20,832 nucleotides of DNA. Origin: Angelakisella sp. (GTDB lineage Bacteria; Bacillota; Clostridia; Oscillospirales; Ruminococcaceae). Every line of letters starts with the position of its first letter. Position 1 is the first letter of the stretch. Shown here one piece after another: positions 13,292 to 20,818 of the stretch. Location: the NCBI GenBank assembly GCA_020025195.1, contig JAHHSN010000025.1, positions 1 to 20,832 on the forward strand. The letters run 5' to 3'. The notes under the pieces are model-generated. The model did no database searches and was not told the origin of the DNA. It saw nothing but the letters and a program-made list of their open reading frames with translations. Both the position numbers and the translations under genes were made by a program.

Positions 13292-13792
13292 TTGGCTCGT
13301 ATTGATGCATCTACTATGGATCTTCAGGAGAAGGTTGTTCATATCAACCGCGTCTCCAAAACCGTCAAGGGCGGTCGTATCTTCAAGTTTGCGGCTCTGG
13401 TAGTAGTCGGCGATGGTAAGGGTACCATCGGCTTCGGTATCGGCAAGTCCGGCGAGGTTCCCGACGCGATCCGCAAGGGTATTGAAGAAGCTAAGAAAAA
13501 CATGATCAAGGTTTCCCTCAGGGGAACTACCATTCCCCACGAGGTAATCGGTAAATTCGGTGCTGGTGAAGTGCTGATGAAGCCGGCTCCCCAGGGTACC
13601 GGCGTTATCGCCGGCGGCGCGGTCCGTGCCGTTCTGGAGGTTTGCGGTATCAGCGATATTCGTACCAAGTGCCTGCGTTCCAACAACCCCTGCAACGTCG
13701 TTACCGCGACTTTCCAGGGCCTCGCTTCCCTGCGCAACGTAGAGGAAGTTGCCGCCATCCGCGGCAAGAGCGCGAAAGAAATTCTGGGTTAA
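13292..13792 (+). CDS. rpsE: 30S ribosomal protein S5
   Basis: A 166-residue 30S protein with roles in mRNA unwinding and decoding fidelity. The N-terminal double-stranded RNA-binding-like domain reads FAALVVVGDGKGTIGFGIGK followed by AIRKGIEEAKKNM; the C-terminal domain shows PAPQGTGVIAGGAVRAVLE. The start is the rare codon TTG at 13292: GAGGAGGG lies just upstream, the protein then begins MARIDAST, and the next in-frame ATG (residue 9) lies too far from the binding site. Confidence 0.96.
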   Translation: MARIDASTMDLQEKVVHINRVSKTVKGGRIFKFAALVVVGDGKGTIGFGIGKSGEVPDAIRKGIEEAKKNMIKVSLRGTTIPHEVIGKFGAGEVLMKPAPQGTGVIAGGAVRAVLEVCGISDIRTKCLRSNNPCNVVTATFQGLASLRNVEEVAAIRGKSAKEILG

Positions 13793-13807
13793 GGAGGTTA
13801 AGCGAAA

Positions 13808-13999
13808 ATGGCTAACGTAGAAAAGACTCTCAAGATCACGCTGGTCAGAAGCCTGAACAGCTGTCTCAAGGACCAGATCGCCACCGCTTATTCTCTGGGC
13901 CTTCGGAAGATCGGTCAGTCCACCCTGCAGCCCGATAACGCGGCGACTCAGGGCAAGATCAAGAAAATCACTCACCTCGTAGAGGTTACGAAAGCATAA
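13808..13999 (+). CDS. rpmD: 50S ribosomal protein L30
   Basis: A 63-residue 50S protein of the bacterial L30 type. LKITLVRSLNSCLKDQIATA and LGLRKIGQSTLQPDNAATQG are the family core. AAGGAGG precedes the ATG. It lies in its normal position between rpsE and rplO. Confidence 0.96.
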   Translation: MANVEKTLKITLVRSLNSCLKDQIATAYSLGLRKIGQSTLQPDNAATQGKIKKITHLVEVTKA

Positions 14000-14016
14000 A
14001 AGGAGGTGCAGGTCAT

Positions 14017-14457
14017 ATGAAATTAAGTGAGCTTTCTCCCGCTCCCGGCAGCACCCATAAGGGCTACCGTGTGGGCCGCGGCGCAGGCAGCGGCAACGGC
14101 AAGACGGCCGGCAAGGGTCACAAGGGCCAGAACGCCCGTTCCGGCGGCGGCGTACGTCCCGGCTTTGAAGGCGGCCAGATGCCTTTGCAGAGACGTATCC
14201 CCAAGCGCGGCTTCAATAATATTTTTGCTACCAAGTACGTCAGCATCAATGTTGATGTGCTGAACCGCTTTGAGGACGGCGCGACTGTTGACGCCAAGGC
14301 GCTTCAGGACGCGGGTATCGTCAAGAAAGTCTATGACGGCGTTAAAGTACTCGGCCGCGGCGAGCTTACCAAGAAGCTGACGGTCAAGGTAGCTGCTTTC
14401 TCCGAAGGTGCTAAGAGCAAAATTGAAGCAGCCGGCGGAAAGGCAGAGGTGGTATAA
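14017..14457 (+). CDS. rplO: 50S ribosomal protein L15
   Basis: A 146-residue late-assembly 50S protein. The long glycine-rich basic N-terminal extension is visible (GRGAGSGNGKTAGKGHKGQN, then GVRPGFEGGQMPLQRRIPKR), followed by a compact C-terminal domain. AAAGGAGG precedes the ATG. Its stop codon touches the secY start codon directly, indicating coupled translation. Confidence 0.97.
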   Translation: MKLSELSPAPGSTHKGYRVGRGAGSGNGKTAGKGHKGQNARSGGGVRPGFEGGQMPLQRRIPKRGFNNIFATKYVSINVDVLNRFEDGATVDAKALQDAGIVKKVYDGVKVLGRGELTKKLTVKVAAFSEGAKSKIEAAGGKAEVV

Positions 14458-15759
14458 ATGTTCCAGACCTTAAGGAATGCTTGGAAGATCGAGGATCTTC
14501 GCAAGAAGATGCTGTACACCCTGCTGATCCTGCTGATCGTACGGATCGGCTGCGCGATTCCCGTTCCCTTTCTGGACGCCTCTCGTCTCGGTGAAATGCT
14601 GGAGAGCAGCAACAACATGCTCGGTTATCTCAACCTGCTGACCGGCGGCGCGTTTGCGCAGGCCACGCTGTTTGCACTCGGCGTTTCTCCCTATATCACG
14701 TCTTCTATCGTGATTCAGCTTCTCACTGTTGCCATTCCCTCTCTGGAGCGTCTGGCAAAAGAAGGTCCTGAGGGCCAGAAGAAGATCAAGAGAATCACCC
14801 GTTATACTACCATCGGACTTGCGATCCTGCAGGCGTATGCTTATTACACCCTGCTCCGCAGCTCCCAGATCAGAGCGATCAAGTATACCTCCGGCGCTGC
14901 CGCGTGGATTACCGGAATCGCCATCGTCCTTGCCTTCTCCGCAGGCGCTATGCTCGTGGTCTGGCTCGGCGAGCGTATTGACGAAAAGGGTATCGGCAAC
15001 GGTATCTCCCTCATCCTGTTCGCAGGTATCGTCGCGCGTATGCCCGTCGTTGTCTCCCGCATGATCACCTACTGGAAGCTGGGCGAATTCTATAAGGTTT
15101 ATTACTTCCTGGTTCCGCTGGTCATCCTGCTGTTCCTCGCCATGATCGCGTTCATCGTGCTCATGAATGCCGCGGAGCGCCGCATCCCTGTCCAGTATGC
15201 CAAGAAGATCGTCGGCCGGAAACAGTACGGCGGTCAGAGCTCCTACCTGCCGATCAAGGTGAACATGAGCGGCGTTCTGCCCATCATCTTCGCGTCCACC
15301 TTCCTCGCCATTCCGAGCACCATCGCCGGCTTCACCGACCCCCAGGCTCAGGGCGGTTTCACCCGTTTCATCAACGCGGTGTTCTCTCCCAACAGTGTCT
15401 GGTATGCGATCATTTATTTCATCCTGATCATCTTGTTCAACTATTTCTATATCGCGATCCAGTATAATCCCATCGAGATGGCCAACAACGTCCGTAAGAA
15501 CAACGGCGCCATCCCTGGTATCCGTCCCGGAAAGCCCACCTCTGATTTCATCAGCAAGGTCATTTCCAAGACGACTCTGGTCGGAGCTCTGATGCTCGCG
15601 GTTATCGCGATCCTGCCCATCATTCTTGGCGCGGTTGCGAACATGAACATCTCCATGGGTGGTACCTCTATCATCATTCTGGTCGGCGTGGCACTGGATA
15701 CCGCGCGCAGCCTGGAATCTCAGATGATGATGCGCCACTACAAGGGCTTCCTGGAATAA
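14458..15759 (+). CDS. secY: Preprotein translocase subunit SecY
   Basis: Core channel protein of the Sec translocon in the cytoplasmic membrane, 433 residues. Ten hydrophobic spans can be followed; landmarks are IPVPFLD in the first periplasmic segment, NLLTGGAFAQATLFALGVSPYI around the plug and second span, ERIDEKGIGNGISLILFAGI, the cytosolic loop ERRIPVQYAKK, and NNGAIPGIRPGKPT. The C-terminal tail is short and basic (MMMRHYKGFLE). Length is usual. The ATG follows the rplO stop with no gap, so its ribosome site (AGAGGTGG) lies inside rplO. Confidence 0.97.
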   Translation: MFQTLRNAWKIEDLRKKMLYTLLILLIVRIGCAIPVPFLDASRLGEMLESSNNMLGYLNLLTGGAFAQATLFALGVSPYITSSIVIQLLTVAIPSLERLAKEGPEGQKKIKRITRYTTIGLAILQAYAYYTLLRSSQIRAIKYTSGAAAWITGIAIVLAFSAGAMLVVWLGERIDEKGIGNGISLILFAGIVARMPVVVSRMITYWKLGEFYKVYYFLVPLVILLFLAMIAFIVLMNAAERRIPVQYAKKIVGRKQYGGQSSYLPIKVNMSGVLPIIFASTFLAIPSTIAGFTDPQAQGGFTRFINAVFSPNSVWYAIIYFILIILFNYFYIAIQYNPIEMANNVRKNNGAIPGIRPGKPTSDFISKVISKTTLVGALMLAVIAILPIILGAVANMNISMGGTSIIILVGVALDTARSLESQMMMRHYKGFLE

Positions 15760-15782
15760 GCGGAGAACCGAGGTAGAATGAA

Positions 15783-16418
15783 ATGATGAATTTGATCCTG
15801 TTCGGTCCTCCGGGCGCGGGCAAGGGAACTCAGACCGAGATCCTCTGCAATCGTCTGGGAATCCCGAAGATCGGAACCGGCGACGCGCTCCGTGGAGAGA
15901 TCCGAAAGGGCACGGAGCTTGGGCTCCGTTGCAAGACGCTGATGGACGAAGGAAAATTTGTACCGGATGAGATCGTTACCGAGATCATTCGAAACCGGGT
16001 GAACTCTCCGGACTGCCGCAACGGCTTTATTCTGGATGGGTTTCCCCGCAATCTCGCTCAGGCCAAAAAGCTCAGCGAAATGGGAATTGAGATCACGAAA
16101 GCCATCGCGATCAACGTCCCCGATGATCTGCTGGTGGAGCGTGTACAGGGGCGTGTAGTCTGCGAAAACTGCGGACTCAGCTATCACGCGGTCAATGCGC
16201 CGCCCAAGAAGGTCGGCGTCTGCGACGTCTGCGGCGGCAGCCTTGTCGCCCGCCCCGATGACAAGCCCGAAACGGTTCGTGCCCGTCTCGCGACCTATCG
16301 CGAGCAGACCCAGCCCGTTGTAGAGTACTACGCGAGCATCGGCCTCCTGCAAAGGGTGGACGGCACCAAGGGTATTCAGGCCACCACGGAGCAGATCCTG
16401 TTAGCACTGGAGGATTAA
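15783..16418 (+). CDS. adk: Adenylate kinase, zinc-binding LID form
   Basis: Catalyses ATP + AMP to 2 ADP in the cytosol; 211 residues. Walker A GPPGAGKGT (8-16), the AMP-site segment GTGDALRGE (31-39) and DGFPRN (85-90) are present. The LID carries CENC (C127, C130) and CDVC (C147, C150), the four-cysteine zinc form typical of Gram-positive enzymes, and RPDDKPETVRARL follows. Two adjacent ATGs exist (15783, 15786); the GAGGT site at 15770-15774 is 8 nt from the first. It lies between secY and map, as in Bacillus. Confidence 0.97.
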   Translation: MMNLILFGPPGAGKGTQTEILCNRLGIPKIGTGDALRGEIRKGTELGLRCKTLMDEGKFVPDEIVTEIIRNRVNSPDCRNGFILDGFPRNLAQAKKLSEMGIEITKAIAINVPDDLLVERVQGRVVCENCGLSYHAVNAPPKKVGVCDVCGGSLVARPDDKPETVRARLATYREQTQPVVEYYASIGLLQRVDGTKGIQATTEQILLALED

Positions 16419-16421
16419 GCT

Positions 16422-17171
16422 GTGATTATCTTAAAAACCGGAAAAGAATTAGCCCTCATGGCGAAGGCCGGAAGAATCACCGCGGAAGCCCTGCAGGCAG
16501 GGATTAAAGCAGCGAAGCCCGGTGTTTCCACCTGGGAGCTGAACCGCATTGTTCATGATACGATCACCTCTCGTGGGGCGACTCCCTCCTTTTTGGGACT
16601 GTACGGCTTTCCTGCGGCTGCCTGCATCAGCGTCAATGAAGAGCTGATCCACGGCATCCCGGATAAGAAGCACGTCCTGAAAGAGGGCGACATCGTCAGC
16701 ATTGACTGTGGCGCCTGCATCGGCGGTTATCACGGCGACAGCGCCTTTACCGTCGCGGTGGGGGAGACCACCCCGGAGGTCGGGAAACTGCTGGAGGTCA
16801 CCCAGGAGTGTCTCCGCCGCGGTATCGCGGCGGCACTCGCGGGTAACCGTCTGGGCGATATCGGCTCGGCGGTTCAGACCTACGCTGAGAGCTTTGGTTA
16901 CGGCGTGGTCCGCGAATATGTGGGTCACGGCGTCGGCAGAAAGATGCACGAGGACCCGGAAGTCCCGAACTACGGGAAAGCCGGGCGCGGCGTGCGCCTG
17001 ATGCCGGGCATGACCATTGCGATTGAACCTATGATAAACATGAAGGGTGAGGGCGTTTACACGCTGGATAACGACTGGACGGTCGTTACCGAGAGTGGTT
17101 TACCCTGTGCCCACTTCGAGCATACCATTGCCATCACCGATAACGGGCCGGTCATTTTGACCCAGTGCTGA
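16422..17171 (+). CDS. map: Methionine aminopeptidase, type I
   Basis: Removes the N-terminal methionine from new proteins; 249 residues, two-metal pita-bread fold. Metal ligands seen: D95 (SIDCG), D106 (HGDSAF), H169 (GHGVG), E202 (AIEPM) and E233 (HFEHT); H77 (HGIPD) and H176 (MHEDP) are the substrate-site histidines. There is no N-terminal zinc-finger extension. The start is GTG at 16422, 3 nt after the adk stop, with GGAGG inside the end of adk. The MIILKTGKELALM N-terminus is typical. Confidence 0.97.
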   Translation: MIILKTGKELALMAKAGRITAEALQAGIKAAKPGVSTWELNRIVHDTITSRGATPSFLGLYGFPAAACISVNEELIHGIPDKKHVLKEGDIVSIDCGACIGGYHGDSAFTVAVGETTPEVGKLLEVTQECLRRGIAAALAGNRLGDIGSAVQTYAESFGYGVVREYVGHGVGRKMHEDPEVPNYGKAGRGVRLMPGMTIAIEPMINMKGEGVYTLDNDWTVVTESGLPCAHFEHTIAITDNGPVILTQC

Positions 17172-17188
17172 CCGGGGAGGGCAAAGGA

Positions 17189-17425
17189 ATGCCGGAAGTA
17201 GGAGAGGTAGTGAGAGCCCTGACCGGACGGGAAGACGGACGGCTGCACGTGGTCACCGCGGTGTGCGGGGACCGTGTCGGCATCGCGGACGGACGTCACA
17301 GGAAGCTCCTCTGCCCCAAAAAGAAAAATCCAAGGCACCTTACAGGGCTTGGCATCCGGCTTAGTCCCGAGCAGTACGCAACGGACAAAAAGCTGAGAGA
17401 AAGCCTCCGAGAATGCCTGTCATAG
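17189..17425 (+). CDS. KOW-domain RNA-binding protein (L14e-like)
   Basis: A small basic protein of 78 residues. The N-terminal KOW/SH3-like pattern (VGEVVRALTGREDGRLHVVT, then GDRVGIADGRHRKLLCPKKK) resembles the L14e/KOW family known in Clostridia between map and infA. RNA or ribosome binding is therefore likely, but no specific role is established. The ATG at 17189 follows GGGAGGGCAAAGGA closely and starts MPEVGEVV; an in-frame ATG at 17165 overlaps the map stop and lacks family similarity. Its neighbours are all translation genes. Confidence 0.85.
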   Translation: MPEVGEVVRALTGREDGRLHVVTAVCGDRVGIADGRHRKLLCPKKKNPRHLTGLGIRLSPEQYATDKKLRESLRECLS

Positions 17426-17467
17426 GAACGAAAAGCAACAGTCTTGACGAGGGAGGGAACCACTCGT

Positions 17468-17686
17468 ATGTCCAAACAAGATGTCATCGAGATCGAGGGC
17501 GAGGTAGTGGAAGCACTGCCGAACGCACAGTTTCAGGTGAAGCTGCCCAGCGGGCACATCATCCTGGCCCATATCTCCGGAAAGCTGCGGATGAACTATA
17601 TCCGCATCCTGCCCGGCGATAAGGTCACTGTGGAGATTTCCCCCTACGATCTCACAAAGGGGCGCATCACCTGGCGCTCCAAATAA
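17468..17686 (+). CDS. infA: Translation initiation factor IF-1
   Basis: A 72-residue S1/OB-fold factor that binds the 30S A site during initiation. MSKQDVIEIEGEVVEALPNA, the core GHIILAHISGKLRMNYIRIL, and VEISPYDLTKGRITWR are diagnostic. The ATG at 17468 gives exactly the usual length, with GAGGGAGGG upstream; the in-frame ATG at 17444 would put the binding site inside the gene. Confidence 0.98.
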   Translation: MSKQDVIEIEGEVVEALPNAQFQVKLPSGHIILAHISGKLRMNYIRILPGDKVTVEISPYDLTKGRITWRSK

Positions 17687-17703
17687 TCGAATTTATGGTA
17701 AGC

Positions 17704-17724
17704 GCACGGGCTTTTTATCCGTGC
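17704..17724 (+). promoter_or_regulatory. Hairpin in the infA-rpmJ gap
   Basis: GCACGG (17704-17709) pairs with CCGTGC (17719-17724) around a T-rich loop (GCTTTTTAT). No T tract follows the stem, so it is not an intrinsic terminator. Purpose unknown. Confidence 0.3.
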
Positions 17725-17752
17725 AGTCAGAACAAAAGGAGGGTATTTCAAA

Positions 17753-17866
17753 ATGAAAGTAAGACCTTCAGTTAAGCCGATGTGCGAAAAGTGCAAGATT
17801 ATCAAGCGGAAGGGCCGCATCATGGTCATCTGCGATAATCCCAAGCACAAGCAGCGTCAGGGCTAA
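17753..17866 (+). CDS. rpmJ: 50S ribosomal protein L36, zinc (C+) form
   Basis: A 37-residue 50S protein, the smallest gene in the cluster. It reads MKVRPSVKPMCEKCKIIKRK at the start and ends NPKHKQRQG. The zinc ligands C11, C14, C27 and H32 are all present, so this is the zinc-containing paralogue type. AAAGGAGGG lies 8 nt before the ATG. Position between infA and rpsM is canonical. Confidence 0.97.
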   Translation: MKVRPSVKPMCEKCKIIKRKGRIMVICDNPKHKQRQG

Positions 17867-17895
17867 AAGAAAACGAAACGGAGGTGCACTAAAGA

Positions 17896-18264
17896 ATGGC
17901 ACGTATTGCTGGTGTAGACCTGCCCAAAGAAAAGCGGGTCGAGATCGCACTCACCTATATTTACGGCATCGGCCGCAAAACTGCCGATGACATCCTCGCC
18001 GCCACCGGGGTTGACCCCGATCTGCGCGTCAAGGATATGACCGAGGAAGACGAAGCAAAGATCCGTGAGTATATCGACCGTAACCTGATCGTCGAAGGCG
18101 ACCAGAGAAGAAACGTAGCGCTCAACATCAAGCGCCTGGTTGAGGTCGGCTGCTATCGCGGCGTTCGCCACAGAAAGGGCCTGCCCGTTCGCGGCCAGCG
18201 CACCAAGACCAACGCGCGTACCCGCAAGGGTCCCGCCAAGACCATCGCGAATAAGAAGAAGTAA
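17896..18264 (+). CDS. rpsM: 30S ribosomal protein S13
   Basis: A 122-residue 30S head protein that contacts P-site tRNA and forms bridges to the 50S subunit. MARIAGVDLPKEKRVEIALT and IYGIGRKTADDIL open it (helix-two-turn-helix). The C-terminal signature GVRHRKGLPVRGQRTKTNAR and a lysine-rich tail complete it. GGAGG precedes the ATG. Confidence 0.98.
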   Translation: MARIAGVDLPKEKRVEIALTYIYGIGRKTADDILAATGVDPDLRVKDMTEEDEAKIREYIDRNLIVEGDQRRNVALNIKRLVEVGCYRGVRHRKGLPVRGQRTKTNARTRKGPAKTIANKKK

Positions 18265-18279
18265 GGAGGGGTAAAGAGA

Positions 18280-18681
18280 ATGGCTAAACAAGCTGCTAAG
18301 AAAGCGGTCGTTCGCCGCCGCAGAGAGAAAAAGAACATCGAGCGCGGCACCGCTCACATTCAGTCTACTTTTAATAACACCATCGTCACTCTGTCCGATA
18401 CACAGGGCAACGCTCTTTCCTGGGCCAGCGCAGGCGGCCTCGGATTCCGCGGCTCCAAGAAGTCGACTCCTTATGCCGCTCAGACCGCTGCCGATGTAGC
18501 GGCCAAGGCTGCGATGGAGCACGGCCTCAAGAGTGTTGAGGTTTATGTCAAGGGTCCCGGCCAGGGCCGTGAAGCTGCTATCCGCGCTTTGCAGGCTGCC
18601 GGCCTCGAAGTGACCATGATCAAGGACGTCACCCCCATCCCCCATAATGGCTGCCGTCCGCCCAAGAGAAGACGCGTATAA
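18280..18681 (+). CDS. rpsK: 30S ribosomal protein S11
   Basis: A 133-residue protein of the 30S platform near the E site. The basic N-terminus is followed by GTAHIQSTFNNTIVTLSDTQ; GFRGSKKSTPYAAQTAAD and the signature around VTMIKDVTPIPHNGCRPPKR, ending RRRV, are typical. AAGGAGGGG precedes the ATG. Confidence 0.98.
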   Translation: MAKQAAKKAVVRRRREKKNIERGTAHIQSTFNNTIVTLSDTQGNALSWASAGGLGFRGSKKSTPYAAQTAADVAAKAAMEHGLKSVEVYVKGPGQGREAAIRALQAAGLEVTMIKDVTPIPHNGCRPPKRRRV

Positions 18682-18697
18682 TAGGAGGTGTAGAAAG

Positions 18698-19324
18698 ATG
18701 GCAAGATATACAGGTCCTGTATGCAGACTTTGCCGTCGTGAGGGCAAAAAGCTGTTTCTCAAGGGAGACAGATGCTACTCCGATAAATGTGCTCTCGGCC
18801 GCAGACAGTCCGTTCCCGGCCAGCACGGCAAGTCCCGCAAGAAAGTTTCTGAATACGGCACTCAGCTGAGAGCAAAGCAGACCGCGAGAAGATATTACGG
18901 CGTTATGGAGAACCAGATGCTCCGTTACTTCGAGATCGCTGCCCGTCAGCCCGGTAAGACCGGTGAAAATATGCTGGTGCTCCTGGAGCGCAGACTGGAT
19001 AACGTTGTTTATCGTCTGGGCTTTGCCGCTTCCCGTAAGGAAGCCCGTCAGCTGGTTCGTCACGGCCACTATACCGTGAACGGCAAGAAAGCAAACATCC
19101 CCTCCATTCAGCTCAAGGTCGGTGACGTGATCGCCGTGGCTGAGTCCAGCCGCAGCTCCGAGAAGATTAAGAGCGTTACTGAGGCGAATGCTTCCCGTCC
19201 CGTTCCCCAGTGGCTGGATGCTGACAAGAATCAACTGACCGCCAAGATCGTTCGTATGCCCGTCCGTGAGGATGTTGATATGGACATCGAAGAGCAGCAG
19301 ATCGTTGAGTTCTACAGCAAATAA
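18698..19324 (+). CDS. rpsD: 30S ribosomal protein S4, zinc (C+) form
   Basis: A 208-residue 16S rRNA-binding assembly initiator; in Bacillus it also represses its own synthesis. The N-terminus holds a four-cysteine zinc site (C9, C12, C26, C31). The S4 RNA-binding fold is at about 97-160 (LERRLDNVVYRLGFAASRKE, ARQLVRHGHYTVNGKK). The ATG at 18698 follows AGGAGGTG; an in-frame ATG at 18647 lies inside rpsK and was rejected. In B. subtilis rpsD is separate from this cluster; here it lies between rpsK and rpoA, as is usual in Clostridia. Confidence 0.98.
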   Translation: MARYTGPVCRLCRREGKKLFLKGDRCYSDKCALGRRQSVPGQHGKSRKKVSEYGTQLRAKQTARRYYGVMENQMLRYFEIAARQPGKTGENMLVLLERRLDNVVYRLGFAASRKEARQLVRHGHYTVNGKKANIPSIQLKVGDVIAVAESSRSSEKIKSVTEANASRPVPQWLDADKNQLTAKIVRMPVREDVDMDIEEQQIVEFYSK

Positions 19325-19394
19325 TGTGGGCCTTGGCGAAATGTCAGTTAGGGAAGGCACAGTACGCAGAGGCGTCGATTAAGGAGTGAATTAG

Positions 19395-20351
19395 ATGGTA
19401 AAAATTATTGAGCCTAAAATCGAAACCGCAGAGCTGAAGGCCGATGGTACCTACGGCAAGTTTATTGCCGAGCCTCTCGACCGCGGCTTTGGAATTACCC
19501 TGGGCAACAGCCTGAGAAGGGTCCTGCTCTCCTCGCTTCCCGGCGTGGCCGTTTCTTCCGTCAAGATCGAGGGCGTCCAGCATGAGTTTTCCACCATCCC
19601 CGGCGTCAAGGAAGACGTTGTGGAGATGATCCTCAACATCAAGGGACTCACCGCTAAGCTGCATTCGGAGGAGCCTGTCACCGTGCACATCGCCGCCGAA
19701 GGCGAGTGCGAAGTGACCGCCGGCTCCATCACCGGCAGCAGCGAGGTGGAGATTCTGGAGCCCAGCATGCACATCGCCACGCTGGCTGAAGGCGCGAAGC
19801 TGAACATGGAACTCTGCCTGCAGAAGGGCCAGGGCTATGTTTCGGCGGACCGCAACAAGCAGCTGAATAACGGCGCCGCTCCGGTGGGAACTATCTTTAC
19901 CGATAGTATCTACACGCCGGTGCTGAAAGTAAATTACTCGGTGGAAAACACCCGAGTAGAACAGATCACAGACTACGACAAGCTGACTCTGGAGGTTTGG
20001 ACCGACGGTACCATCTCCGCCAAAGAGGCAGTCAGCTTGGCGGCCAAGATCCTCAATAGACAACTCAATCATTTCGTCGAGCTTTCCGACGAGGTGAGTG
20101 CCACCGAAATCATGGAAAAGAAGGAAGAGTCTGGCAAGGATAAAGTCCTTGAGATGACCATTGAAGAACTTGACCTTTCTGTTCGTGCTTTCAACTGTCT
20201 GAAGCGCGCCGGCGTCAACTCCGTGGGAGACCTGATCAACAAGTCCCCCGAGGAGATGATGAAGGTCCGCAACCTCGGAAAGAAGTCGCTGGAAGAAGTA
20301 ATGAGCAAGTTGGAAGCCCTGGGCTTCAACCTCATGAGCGACGAAGATTAA
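19395..20351 (+). CDS. rpoA: DNA-directed RNA polymerase subunit alpha
   Basis: A 318-residue subunit that dimerises to nucleate the polymerase core. The N-terminal domain shows FIAEPLDRGFGITLGNSLRR and LLSSLPGVAVSSVKIEGVQH. After a linker at about 235-248, the C-terminal domain carries the helix-hairpin-helix that contacts UP elements and activators (LSVRAFNCLKRAGVNSVGDL, RNLGKKSLEEV). Length is standard. AAGGAG lies 9 nt before the ATG. A 70-nt gap separates it from rpsD, with no clear promoter. Confidence 0.98.
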   Translation: MVKIIEPKIETAELKADGTYGKFIAEPLDRGFGITLGNSLRRVLLSSLPGVAVSSVKIEGVQHEFSTIPGVKEDVVEMILNIKGLTAKLHSEEPVTVHIAAEGECEVTAGSITGSSEVEILEPSMHIATLAEGAKLNMELCLQKGQGYVSADRNKQLNNGAAPVGTIFTDSIYTPVLKVNYSVENTRVEQITDYDKLTLEVWTDGTISAKEAVSLAAKILNRQLNHFVELSDEVSATEIMEKKEESGKDKVLEMTIEELDLSVRAFNCLKRAGVNSVGDLINKSPEEMMKVRNLGKKSLEEVMSKLEALGFNLMSDED

Positions 20352-20376
20352 AATTACGGGTAAGGAGTGATTACAA

Positions 20377-20718
20377 ATGCCAGGTGTCAGAAAACTGGGT
20401 AGACCCACTGACCATAGAAAAGCTATGCTCAGAGCCATGGTCACTTTCCTGATGGAGAACGGTAAGATCGAGACCACCGTGACCCGCGCGAAGGAAGTCC
20501 GCTCTATGGCCGAGAAAATGATCACTATCGCAAAGGCAGACGACCTTCACTCCCAGCGTCAGGTTTATTCCTACATCACCAAGGAAACTGTCGCGAAGAA
20601 GGTTATTGATGAGATCGCCCCCAAATATAAGGAGCGTAACGGCGGTTACACCCGCATCATCAAGAAAGGTCCCCGCCGCGGCGATGCTGCCGAGATGGCA
20701 ATCATCGAGCTGATCTGA
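20377..20718 (+). CDS. rplQ: 50S ribosomal protein L17
   Basis: A 113-residue 50S protein near the tunnel exit and last gene of the cluster. RKLGRPTDHRKAMLRAMVTF and the C-terminal GGYTRIIKKGPRRGDAAEMA are diagnostic. Length is that of the Firmicutes form without the C-terminal extension. AAGGAG precedes the ATG. A strong terminator follows at 30 nt, so the ecf transporter and truA genes that often follow in Firmicutes are not in the same unit. Confidence 0.98.
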   Translation: MPGVRKLGRPTDHRKAMLRAMVTFLMENGKIETTVTRAKEVRSMAEKMITIAKADDLHSQRQVYSYITKETVAKKVIDEIAPKYKERNGGYTRIIKKGPRRGDAAEMAIIELI

Positions 20719-20747
20719 TCGGTTCCGATCAAAACTTTTATAAAAAG

Positions 20748-20784
20748 AGCCCCTGCTTTCGGTTTTGGAAGCGGGGGCTTTTTT
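20748..20784 (+). terminator. Intrinsic terminator of the ribosomal cluster
   Basis: AGCCCCTGCTT pairs with AAGCGGGGGCT (11 bp, one G-U), loop around GGTTTTG, followed directly by T6. Strong and well placed after rplQ. Confidence 0.93.
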
Positions 20785-20786
20785 GC

Positions 20787-20818
20787 GGCCTGCGGCCCCT
20801 GTCCGAGGGGGGCAGGCC
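20787..20818. repeat. G+C-rich palindrome after the ribosomal cluster
   Basis: GGCCTGC (20787-20793) pairs with GCAGGCC (20812-20818), and inside it CCCCT (20796-20800) with AGGGG (20806-20810), separated by a small G/GG internal loop. It starts 3 nt after the terminator T tract, carries none itself, and runs to near the window edge, so it may be part of a larger intergenic element. Confidence 0.35.

Noticed and set aside
14470..15738. Long minus-strand open frame (422 codons) opposite secY
   Set aside because: Asp/Gly/His/Arg-rich antisense shadow of secY codons; no ribosome site or family match.
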